Assembly: GCA_038214535.1 (NCBI GenBank)
Contig: JBBQRS010000103.1
Coordinates: 1-17,408, forward strand
DNA length: 17,408 bases
Direction: 5' to 3'
Origin: JBBQRS01 sp038214535
GTDB lineage: Bacteria; Chloroflexota; Anaerolineae; CG2-30-64-16
Of the stretch, positions 7,801-14,704 are shown piece by piece (within the stretch, counting starts at the first letter, position 1; every line of letters begins with the position of its first letter). The notes beneath the pieces are model-generated. The model did not search any database. It was not told the DNA's origin and saw only the letters and a list, made by a program, of their open reading frames with translations. The position numbers and the translations under genes are program-made.

Positions 7801-9159
7801 CTATGGCGTCACGCCGGCGCGCTTGAACAGCGCCTTCGCGGCGGTGCGGCACTCATCCAGCAGGGCTACCTCGTCCAGACAGAGCACTTTCTTGCCCTGC
7901 ATCAACACCTGCCCATCCACGATCACCGTATCCACGTCGCCGCCGTTGGCATTATACACCAGCGCCGACGGCACGCTCCAGACCGGCTGCATCCGCGGCG
8001 AGTTCAAATCAACAATGGTCAGATCAGCCTTGACGCCGGACGCGAATACGCCTGCCTGATCCGGCGATACGCCATTTGCCAGCGCGCCGTTGACGCAGGC
8101 CATCCGCAGCACATCCTCGGGCAGGAGGGCCGTCGCATCGAGCGCGCCGACCTTTTGCAGACACGCCGCGAACTTCAGCGTCTCCATCATGTCCTGGCTG
8201 TTGTTACTGCCGGGGCCATCGCTCGCCAGCGCCACCGGAACGCCCGCCCGCAGCAACTTCACCACCGGCGCAATCCCGGATGCCAGGTACATATTGCTGG
8301 TGGGACAATGCACCACCAGCGTCCCGGTTTCGGCAATCCGGGCGATCTCCGCGTCGCTCAGCCAGACGGCATGCACCAACTGCACGTCGGGGCCGAGGAC
8401 ACCGAGCGAATCGAGCCATTCGACATGGCGCAACCCGGTCGCCTCCACGCTCATCTGCACTTCCTCACGCGTTTCCGCGGTGTGGATGTGCGTCGCCACG
8501 CCCCATTCGCGTGCGAGCGCCACAGTGCGTTGGAGGGTCGCCTCGCTGCACCCCCAGGGGATCAGCGGCCCGAACGCCACGCGAATCCTGCCGTCGGCCG
8601 CGCCGTGCCAGCCTTCATACAGCGCGGTCATCACGTCCACCACCTGATCCGCCGTCTCCTGAAAGACCGGATGGTAGTTGCGGTCGGCCCAGCCGCGGGC
8701 GATGGTGAACCGGCAGCCCACATCTTCCGCGGCGCGACAAAACGCCTCGTCGGTGCGACCATCGGCGTGCAGATACTGATTATCAATCACCGCCGTCGCG
8801 CCGGAGCGGATGTTCTCGACCAGGCCGAGCAACCCCGCAAGATAGGCTTCTTCCGCGCCCATCGCCGCGCCGACCGGCCAGATGGCAGCTTCGAGCCACG
8901 GCAGCAGCGTCTTATCGTCGGCCAGACCGCGGATGAAGGTCTGGAAGAGATGAGTGTGGGCGTTCACCATGCCCGGCATCACGGCCATGTGGGTCGCATC
9001 AATGATTTGATCGGCAGACGCACGCATCTCGTCGGATGGGCTGCCCGCGCCCACTTCAGCGATGAATTGATCGCGAATCAACACGTAGCCGGGGTCATGA
9101 ACGACCAGCTTGCCCTGAGGCAGCGAGAGCACCGCGCCGTTTTCGATGAGAATGGTCAT
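7801..9159 (-). CDS. TRZ/ATZ-type amidohydrolase (metal-dependent deaminase)
   Basis: A 452-residue member of the amidohydrolase superfamily close to the chlorohydrolase/aminohydrolase branch (AtzA, TrzN, MtaD, 8-oxoguanine and guanine deaminases). The metal site is complete: HxH at His68/His70 (VNAHTHLFQ), ATHIHTAE, a third-strand His in QLVHAVWLSD, the HCPTSNMYLASG segment, and Asp in ASDGPGSNN. This family hydrolyses C-N or C-Cl bonds on purines, pyrimidines and triazines, which fits the cluster. The frame is open to 9363 but the ATG at 9159 starts MTILIENGAV and has AAGGAA 9 bases upstream; the extra upstream residues lie inside the neighbouring gene and are rejected. It is 23 bases after the DHOD-like gene. 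The substrate is probably an amino-substituted heterocycle; I cannot choose between the deaminases. Confidence 0.88.
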   Translation of the reverse strand: MTILIENGAVLSLPQGKLVVHDPGYVLIRDQFIAEVGAGSPSDEMRASADQIIDATHMAVMPGMVNAHTHLFQTFIRGLADDKTLLPWLEAAIWPVGAAMGAEEAYLAGLLGLVENIRSGATAVIDNQYLHADGRTDEAFCRAAEDVGCRFTIARGWADRNYHPVFQETADQVVDVMTALYEGWHGAADGRIRVAFGPLIPWGCSEATLQRTVALAREWGVATHIHTAETREEVQMSVEATGLRHVEWLDSLGVLGPDVQLVHAVWLSDAEIARIAETGTLVVHCPTSNMYLASGIAPVVKLLRAGVPVALASDGPGSNNSQDMMETLKFAACLQKVGALDATALLPEDVLRMACVNGALANGVSPDQAGVFASGVKADLTIVDLNSPRMQPVWSVPSALVYNANGGDVDTVIVDGQVLMQGKKVLCLDEVALLDECRTAAKALFKRAGVTP

Positions 9160-9182
9160 GGGGTTCGGTTCCTTGAACGGTC

Positions 9183-10313
9183 TTATCGGGGCCAGTTGCC
9201 GTAAGTCAGGGCAAGCGGCTTGCAGACCTCGACGCAGAGGCCGCAATAGCGACACCGGTCTTCGAGGAGGATTTGCTTGAGTTCGGGCGTCTTCGGCTTC
9301 TCGCCTTCCATCTCGCGCGCGTCGTAGGGGCAAAGCACCACGCACAGGTCGCACTTGGTGCATTTCATCGGGTCAAACTCGAACGTGAGTATCGCGGTAT
9401 CTTCCACCGCGTGAAGGTTCGGGATCGCCACGCCGCGCAGATCCGCCAGCGCGGCCACTTCGTGACCGTCCAGCCAGGCGTTCAGCTTCTCGTGGGTGCG
9501 CTCGAACCACTCCAGCCCGCGCAGCAACGGCGCGGTGCAGACGCCCAGCGCCGTCGCGCCGACCATCGTCATCTCGACGGCGTCTTCAGCCTGGATGATG
9601 CCGCCCGTGCCGATGATCGGGACAGCGTAGCGTCCCGCCAGCTCGGCCACCACCGCTTGCGCCACCGGGCGAATCGCCGCCCCCGACATCCACGCCTTGT
9701 TCGCGACGCCGCCGATGGTCGGCTGCCGCGTCTCGATGTCAATCTGCAACGTGGGCCCGAGGGAATCAATGGCGGTGAACCCGTCCGCGCCGGCTTCGAG
9801 CGCGGCTTCGGCGGCGGGATAGAGGTCATCGCCCCAGTTGAACGTCAGCTTGGCGAGGACCGGCAGGTCAGTCCGTTCGCGCACCGCGCGGATCAGTGGG
9901 ATCATGGTGTCTTTGGTATAGGCCACGCATTCGATCGCGTCCACGACGCCCGTCTCGGACACGGGGCGCGTGATGACCTCACCTTCGCGCGCCGTGTGGC
10001 CGATGCTCGCGATCAGCGCGCCGGGGTGGCCCGCCATCGCCGGAAGCTCCCGCTCGACCCATTGCTCCCACGGGAGGTCGGCCCACTTCTCCGTATTGAA
10101 CAACGTGGCGCGCAGGTTACTGGAGCGCGGCACGACCATGTGCGGCGTCGGGTTGACCGCCGCCTCAAGCCGCAGGGTCTTCGTGGTGACGCCGCCCGCG
10201 CCGGCGCGAAATGCTTCCCACATGCCGGTCGCATCATAAGACAACGGCCCTGACGCCAGGACAAACGGGGAAGGCATGAGGATATCGAATAGTCTAGTCC
10301 TAAGGATAGCCAA
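9183..10313 (-). CDS. Dihydroorotate/dihydropyrimidine dehydrogenase-like FMN protein with two [4Fe-4S] motifs
   Basis: A 376-residue fusion with the architecture of PreA, the pyrimidine-reducing subunit of bacterial dihydropyrimidine dehydrogenase. Residues 1 to about 305 form a DHOD-type FMN barrel (PFVLASGPLSYD at the N-terminus, TTKT with Lys45, LAKLTFN with Lys155, GTGGI near 236-239). Residues 318-328 (CTKCDLCVVLCP) and 354-364 (CRYCGLCVEVCK) are two ferredoxin-like cysteine motifs. Where DHOD and PreA have an Asn-x-Ser-Cys-Pro loop with the catalytic Cys, this protein has ECVAYTKD (128-135), so Thr133 sits at the catalytic position. The start is TTG at 10313, supported by TAGGAG 6 bases upstream and by needing residues 1-12 for the first strand; the internal ATG at 10277 has no ribosome site. 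It probably reduces or oxidises a ring C=C or C=N. No PreT gene is adjacent. Confidence 0.85.
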   Translation of the reverse strand: MAILRTRLFDILMPSPFVLASGPLSYDATGMWEAFRAGAGGVTTKTLRLEAAVNPTPHMVVPRSSNLRATLFNTEKWADLPWEQWVERELPAMAGHPGALIASIGHTAREGEVITRPVSETGVVDAIECVAYTKDTMIPLIRAVRERTDLPVLAKLTFNWGDDLYPAAEAALEAGADGFTAIDSLGPTLQIDIETRQPTIGGVANKAWMSGAAIRPVAQAVVAELAGRYAVPIIGTGGIIQAEDAVEMTMVGATALGVCTAPLLRGLEWFERTHEKLNAWLDGHEVAALADLRGVAIPNLHAVEDTAILTFEFDPMKCTKCDLCVVLCPYDAREMEGEKPKTPELKQILLEDRCRYCGLCVEVCKPLALTYGNWPR

Positions 10314-10319
10314 AAGATG

Positions 10320-10325
10320 CTCCTA
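10320..10325 (-). promoter_or_regulatory. Shine-Dalgarno deciding a TTG start
   Basis: On the minus strand this reads TAGGAG, with a 6-base spacer to the TTG at 10311-10313. It lies in the 19-base gap after the UbiD stop codon. The competing ATG at 10277 is preceded by CTATTCGATATCCTC-like sequence with no purine-rich site. This supports the TTG as the real start of the DHOD-like gene. Confidence 0.7.
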
Positions 10326-10332
10326 CCAACTT

Positions 10333-11676
10333 CTAAAGATACTGGCTCAGATCAACTTCGCTGTAACGCACGCGCTCGGCGGCCTCGCGGCGGCCCTTGT
10401 CGGCGGTGGCGTCCACCCCGATCTTGACGTGGACGCCGCGCGTGTCCGCCGTGGGGTCCATCTCGTGACCCTGCGCGCCGGGAACCAGGAAGATGTCCTT
10501 CTCCCAGTCTACACGCGTGGTCAAGGCCCACATCACATCGGCGGGGTCGTAGATATCCACGTCGCCGTCCACGACGATGCACCACTTGATGTTGACGTGC
10601 GCGGTGAAGACGCCCATCGCCACGTTCTTCGGCTCGCCGGGGTTCTTCTTGTCCAGCGACACAATCGCCAGGAACCCGCTGCCGTAGGGCGCGAGGTGGA
10701 CGCCGATCACGTTCTTGCTGACATGCCGGGCGAAGTTGAGCAGCAACGGCTCACGCGGGAGGACATTGCCGATATAGACGTGTTCGGTCCAACCGGGGAT
10801 GATGGTCTGGAAGATCGGGTTATCGCGCCAGCAGATCGCCGTCACCTGGAATTTCGGGCTTTCCCAGATGCGCCCGAAGTAACCGTGAAACTCGGCCAAT
10901 GGGCCTTCGCCCTCACGCTCATGCGGCGGAATCCGGCCCTCGATCACGATTTCCGCCTCGGCAGGGATGTCAATGTCCACGGTGATGCCGCGGCTGACCT
11001 TGACGCCCTCGCCGCGGATCGCCCCCGCGATGTAAAGCTCGTCGCCGTCATAGCGCGCCCCCGCCGCGATGGAGATTGCCGGGTCGAGGCCGATGGCGAC
11101 GGCGATGGGCAGGGCGGCGTCCTTCGCCTCCTGCACATCCATGAACTGGCGCACGTGCCGCCACTCGTTGACGTCGAACCCCATCTCCGTCGGGCTTTTA
11201 ACCTGCATCCGGTTATAAGACAAATTACCGCGCCCGGTGACCGGGTCTTTGCTGACGGTGACGCCGCCGGTGATGAACGGCCCGCCGTCGCCGACGGCGT
11301 GGGTCGGGATCGGCACGTGGCGCAGGTCAATGTCCTCTCCCGTGACCACGTTCGCCTTCCACGCCGCGGCCTCAGTGCGGATCGGGGCGATCCCATGCGC
11401 CGGATCGAGCGCGCGGCGCATCACCTCGACGACTTGCGACCGCTCGCAGCCCAACGCCAGCGCGGCCCGCTGCTGGTTCGCGACCGCTGAGGTGAAGATG
11501 GGCCACGGCGAACCCTCGACAGACTCGAAGAGCGGCGCAGGCCCGCCCTGCCGTTCGAGCGCGGCGGCGACATCGGCCATCTCATATTCCAGGTTCACCG
11601 TGCGCCGGATGCGCGCCAGTTGCCCCGCGGCGTCCAACACGTCGAGATAGGATCGCAAATCGTGGATTGGGGACAT
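10333..11676 (-). CDS. UbiD-family prenylated-FMN-dependent (de)carboxylase
   Basis: A 447-residue UbiD-family enzyme, the reversible decarboxylases of (hetero)aromatic and unsaturated acids that need prenylated FMN. The start MSPIHDLRSYLDVLDAAGQL is the typical N-terminus. The prFMN-binding segment is NLSYNRMQV (151-159), giving Arg156 as the likely catalytic arginine. The second segment EGEGPLAEFHGY (255-266) supplies Glu257 and Glu262, so the usual Arg-Glu-Glu triad is present and the enzyme should be active. A GGAG lies 4 bases before the ATG, immediately beyond repeat copy B. UbiX, which makes the cofactor, is not in the window and must be encoded elsewhere. With purine/pyrimidine-type enzymes around it, it may act on a carboxylated ring compound rather than a ubiquinone precursor. 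The substrate is not predictable. Confidence 0.88.
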   Translation of the reverse strand: MSPIHDLRSYLDVLDAAGQLARIRRTVNLEYEMADVAAALERQGGPAPLFESVEGSPWPIFTSAVANQQRAALALGCERSQVVEVMRRALDPAHGIAPIRTEAAAWKANVVTGEDIDLRHVPIPTHAVGDGGPFITGGVTVSKDPVTGRGNLSYNRMQVKSPTEMGFDVNEWRHVRQFMDVQEAKDAALPIAVAIGLDPAISIAAGARYDGDELYIAGAIRGEGVKVSRGITVDIDIPAEAEIVIEGRIPPHEREGEGPLAEFHGYFGRIWESPKFQVTAICWRDNPIFQTIIPGWTEHVYIGNVLPREPLLLNFARHVSKNVIGVHLAPYGSGFLAIVSLDKKNPGEPKNVAMGVFTAHVNIKWCIVVDGDVDIYDPADVMWALTTRVDWEKDIFLVPGAQGHEMDPTADTRGVHVKIGVDATADKGRREAAERVRYSEVDLSQYL

Positions 11677-11680
11677 GGTT

Positions 11681-11786
11681 CTCCAAATATTCCCGGATCA
11701 CCTTCTTCGTAGTAACGGCATTCAGCCGTTGAGCCGGCCCAACGGCTGAAGCCGTTACTACGAAGGGGCGTTCGGATAGATGCTCA
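11681..11786 (-). repeat. Intergenic palindromic repeat, copy B
   Basis: A near-perfect inverted repeat with arms 11705-11731 and 11740-11765 (26-27 bp, one extra base bulged at 11720) and an 8-base loop. The arms share the outer core with copies A and C (cttcgtagtaacggc...ttcagccg). The flank 11770-11786 (gttcggatagatgctca) resembles the tails of A and C and ends at the stop codon of the SsnA-like gene. The flank 11681-11700 (ctcc..atattccc.gatca) matches copy C and contains the UbiD gene's ribosome binding site. No U-tract follows the stem on the minus strand. Confidence 0.85.
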
Positions 11787-13118
11787 GCCCGACCAGAGGG
11801 CGCGGGCGGCGCGGTGCGTCCTGGCCCGCAGCGCCGCTTCATCGGCGTCGAGCACACGCCCGTCGCGCACGCGCACCTGTCCGGCGACCATCACCGCGCG
11901 CACGTGCGTCGCATTGCGATAGAGCAGGAGTTGGTCGTACAGGTTTTCGAGGGTAACCGGCGTCGGGAAGACGGCGTCAATCAGTTGGAGGTCGGCCTGC
12001 CAGCCCGGCGCGAGCCGCCCGACGTGGTCCAACCCGACCGCGCGCGCCCCGCCCTCCGTCGCCAGATGCCAGACCTGGCTCGCAGGCATCACACGCGGGT
12101 CTTGTCGGTGCGCCTTGTGGATCAGAAAGGCCCCGCGCATCACCTCGAAGAAGTCGGTGATATAGCCGTCGCTGCCCAGGCCCACCGTGACGCCCGCCGC
12201 CAACAGATGGGGTATGGGAGCGATGCCCCCGCCAACCTCGCAGTTAGAGAGCGGCATATGCGTGACGCGCACGCCGCGCTGCGCGATAATCTCGATTTCC
12301 TCCGGCGTGATCTGGACACACTGTGAGGCCAGCATGTTCGGCCCCGCCACGCCCAGCCGGTCGTAGTACTCGAAGGGGCGGACGCCGAAACGCGCCAACG
12401 CCTGCTCCGGTTCGTAGGTACCCTCGGAGACGTGCATGTGGACGGGCACGCCTTCCCCGGCAGCCAGCGCGAAGGCCCGCTCGATGAAGGGCGCGGAGCA
12501 CGTGAAGGTTGTGTGAAAGCACATCAACCCGGAGAGCAGGGGCGAGGCATCGTCGGGAACTGCGGCTCGGCAGGCGCGGATGAACGCGAGATTCTCTTGC
12601 AAGCCCAGCTCGCCGTTCGCCGCGCTCACGCGCTCCGTCGCCTCGAACGAGAGGACGCCGCGCATCCCGCGCCGGCGCACCACGTCGGCCTGCGCCGCCA
12701 GGCAACCGGGGATCGCGTGCGGCCCTTCCGTGCAGTCATAGAAGGATGTGACGCCGCCGCGCAGCATCGCGACCAGATTGAGATCGGTCGCGGCGCAGAT
12801 CATCTCGTGATCGAGCCGGTCTTCGACCAACGGCCACCAGAAATCCACCAGGAACGGCCAGAACCCGGACGGCGCGCGGTCGAGCGGGATGCCATGCGCG
12901 AGGACGCCATAGAGATGGGTGTGTGCGTCCACGAAACCGGGGGCTAAAACCTGATCCGGAGCCTCCCAGACCGCATCGTCGGGATAGCGGCGGCGCAGTT
13001 CTTCAATCGGGGCAACCGCGTCTACTTTGCTGCCCAGGACGCGCACGCCCCAACCCATCCTCGGAGCCTGGCCGGGAACATCTATAAGATAGTCGGGCAG
13101 GATCAGCGTGCCGGTCAT
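11784..13118 (-). CDS. ssnA: SsnA-like amidohydrolase
   Basis: A 444-residue metal-dependent amidohydrolase. The metal motif is VDAHTHLY (His66/His68), and VHMHVSEG carries the third His (His229). Asp317 in GLGSDG is the catalytic acid. Several stretches resemble E. coli SsnA as I remember it: a paired-Trp segment (WWPLVEDRLD), FEATERV with GLQENLAFIR, and GSDGYITDFFEVM. SsnA belongs to the gene set tied to anaerobic purine/uric acid breakdown. The usual strand-6 histidine (AHC or AHG) is replaced by SQC (Gln266), which is unusual. The ATG at 13118 has GGAGG 8 bases upstream, and the start lies 16 bases past the hydantoinase stop; the open frame to 13199 overlaps that gene and is rejected. 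It probably hydrolyses a ring or acyclic C-N bond. The assignment to SsnA is from remembered resemblance, so moderately sure. Confidence 0.82.
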   Translation of the reverse strand: MTGTLILPDYLIDVPGQAPRMGWGVRVLGSKVDAVAPIEELRRRYPDDAVWEAPDQVLAPGFVDAHTHLYGVLAHGIPLDRAPSGFWPFLVDFWWPLVEDRLDHEMICAATDLNLVAMLRGGVTSFYDCTEGPHAIPGCLAAQADVVRRRGMRGVLSFEATERVSAANGELGLQENLAFIRACRAAVPDDASPLLSGLMCFHTTFTCSAPFIERAFALAAGEGVPVHMHVSEGTYEPEQALARFGVRPFEYYDRLGVAGPNMLASQCVQITPEEIEIIAQRGVRVTHMPLSNCEVGGGIAPIPHLLAAGVTVGLGSDGYITDFFEVMRGAFLIHKAHRQDPRVMPASQVWHLATEGGARAVGLDHVGRLAPGWQADLQLIDAVFPTPVTLENLYDQLLLYRNATHVRAVMVAGQVRVRDGRVLDADEAALRARTHRAARALWSG

Positions 13119-13134
13119 CGGCGCATCCTCCGAA

Positions 13135-14574
13135 TCAGCCACGGGACGGTTCGCCGGCGAGGAACTGCCCGCCGCCCGCGCCGCCCACGTATTCCCCATC
13201 CTCAGCGATCACGCGGCCGCGCAGCATGGTGAGCGCGGGCCAGCCGTGAACGCGGAAGCCTTCATACGGCGTATAGTCGCAATTCTCGTGCAGGCACAAG
13301 GCGTCAGGGTCGTCGCCCTGCCGCGAGATCACACCTTCCCGCTCCGGGTCGAAGATCACCACGTCGGCGTCGGAGTCGACCGCAAGCAGACCCTTGCGCG
13401 GGGCGAGGCCAAAGGCGCGCGCGGGGGCGGCGCAGCACGCGTCCACCCAACGCTCGACGCTCATGCGTCCCTCGCGCACGCCGTAAGCATAGAGCAGCGC
13501 CAGACGCGACTCAATGCCGGGCATCCCGCCGGGTATCTGCGTGAACGGCGGATACGCGCCGTCCACACGCCCCAGGTCTTTGCCGCCCGTCGCGGGGCTG
13601 TGCGCCTGCTCGTAGAAGAAGGGGCAGTGATCCGTGCCGACCGTCTGCACGTCATCCGCAGCGAGCAACGCCCACAGGACGGCGTTATCCTCGGCGGTGC
13701 GCAGCGGAGGCGAACACACAAACTTCGCCCCCTCGAAACCGGAGCGCGCGTAGGCGTCGTCGGTCAGGAGCAGGTATTGCGGGCAAGTCTCGCCGTAAGC
13801 AGTCTGCCCGCGGCCCCGCGCCGCCGCCACGGCAAACGCGCCGCGCGCCGTCGAGATGTGAACGATGTACACGGGACAACCCGCCACTTCGGCCAGCGCC
13901 AGCGCACGTTCGACGGCTTCGGCTTCCGTGCTCGCGGGGCGCGAAACCGGATGATAGCGCGGCTCAGTGTGGCCTTCGGCCAACAGCTTTCGCCGCAGAT
14001 AGGCGATCCCCGCGTCGTTCTCCGCGTGGATCATGACCATCCCACCCACCTGCGCGACGGCCGCCATAGCGGCGACCAGCACGTCATCGGTGAGCTTGAA
14101 GCTGTAGGTCATGTAGGCCTTGAACGACGGGCATCCGGCGGCGACGATCTGCGGGATTTCCGCCAGCGTCTCCGGTTCGGCATCGAGCAACGTCATGTGG
14201 AGGCCGTAGTCTATCACCGCGCGCCCATCGGCCTCGGCGCGACGGGCCGCCAGCGCATCGCGCAACGAAGACGGCCCCCGCGGCGGCTCCGGCTCAACGA
14301 AGTCAAGCACCGTGGTGGTTCCGCCGCAGGCCGCGGCCACCGTGCCGGTGACCCAATCGTCGCTGGAGCGCGCTGCGCCGGCAGGCATCTCCAGGTGGAC
14401 GTGCGAATCAACGCCGCCGGGGATCACCAGCTTTCCCGCGGCGTCTATCACCCGCGCCCCGGTGAGTTCCTGCCCGATCGCCGCGATGCGCTCGCCGCTG
14501 ATCCCCAGATCGGCGCGCACCGCGCCCTCCGGAGTAATCAACGTGCCGTTGCGAATGACGGTATCGTAGTTCAC
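13135..14574 (-). CDS. hydA: Dihydropyrimidinase / D-hydantoinase
   Basis: A cyclic-amide hydrolase of about 479 residues that opens dihydropyrimidine or hydantoin rings to N-carbamoyl amino acids, with a binuclear zinc site. From the GTG start: HxH at His58/His60 (GVDSHVHLEMP), the carboxylated lysine Lys152 (SFKAYMTYS), His183 (MIHAEND), His239 (VHIST) and Asp315 (GTDHCPF) are all present, so it should be active. An ATG at 14586 adds four residues, but it lies inside the conserved flank of repeat copy C. The GTG at 14574 has GAGGAG 4 bases ahead, just as the UbiD gene's ATG follows its GGAG in copy B, and gives the normal start NYDTVIRNG; I prefer it. Its N-carbamoyl product would suit the carbamoyltransferase just upstream. 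Confidence 0.9.
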   Translation of the reverse strand: MNYDTVIRNGTLITPEGAVRADLGISGERIAAIGQELTGARVIDAAGKLVIPGGVDSHVHLEMPAGAARSSDDWVTGTVAAACGGTTTVLDFVEPEPPRGPSSLRDALAARRAEADGRAVIDYGLHMTLLDAEPETLAEIPQIVAAGCPSFKAYMTYSFKLTDDVLVAAMAAVAQVGGMVMIHAENDAGIAYLRRKLLAEGHTEPRYHPVSRPASTEAEAVERALALAEVAGCPVYIVHISTARGAFAVAAARGRGQTAYGETCPQYLLLTDDAYARSGFEGAKFVCSPPLRTAEDNAVLWALLAADDVQTVGTDHCPFFYEQAHSPATGGKDLGRVDGAYPPFTQIPGGMPGIESRLALLYAYGVREGRMSVERWVDACCAAPARAFGLAPRKGLLAVDSDADVVIFDPEREGVISRQGDDPDALCLHENCDYTPYEGFRVHGWPALTMLRGRVIAEDGEYVGGAGGGQFLAGEPSRG

Positions 14575-14578
14575 GGCG

Positions 14579-14704
14579 CTCCTCATATTCCCTGAATCAT
14601 GATGCCTGTCCCTTTGTAGTGACGGCTTCAGCCGGTGGGAGCAGCATAACGGCTGAAGCCGTCACTACAAAGGGGGGCGGCGCGCAGTATTCGGAAGATT
14701 CTCA
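14579..14704 (-). repeat. Intergenic palindromic repeat, copy C
   Basis: A perfect 23-bp inverted repeat (arms 14611-14633 and 14651-14673) with a 17-base loop that shares its sequence with copy A. The flank 14681-14704 (cgcgcagtattcggaagatt then ctca) matches copy A and ends at the stop codon of the carbamoyltransferase gene. The flank at 14579-14600 matches copy B and holds the ribosome site of the hydantoinase gene. The stem is not followed by a U-run on the minus strand. A folded RNA hairpin between the two cistrons is likely. Confidence 0.88.

Noticed and set aside
7366..9204. Long plus-strand open frame (612 codons)
   Set aside because: It is antisense to the clearly recognisable amidohydrolase and part of the DAO gene, is rich in Arg, His and Pro, and shows no domain; a shadow of GC-rich coding.
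9160..9363. N-terminal extension of the TRZ/ATZ amidohydrolase to 9363
   Set aside because: The added residues are Arg-rich, lie inside the DHOD-like gene's ferredoxin region in another frame, and the ATG at 9159 has a proper ribosome site.
10276..11490. Plus-strand open frame of 404 codons
   Set aside because: Antisense to the UbiD gene; its composition reflects the reverse of that gene.
13108..14595. Plus-strand open frame of 495 codons
   Set aside because: Fully antisense to the dihydropyrimidinase, with no recognisable motif.
14611..14673. Rho-independent terminator
   Set aside because: The stem is strong, but neither strand has the run of U after it, and the same element recurs with conserved flanks inside the gene run, so a repeat is the better description.
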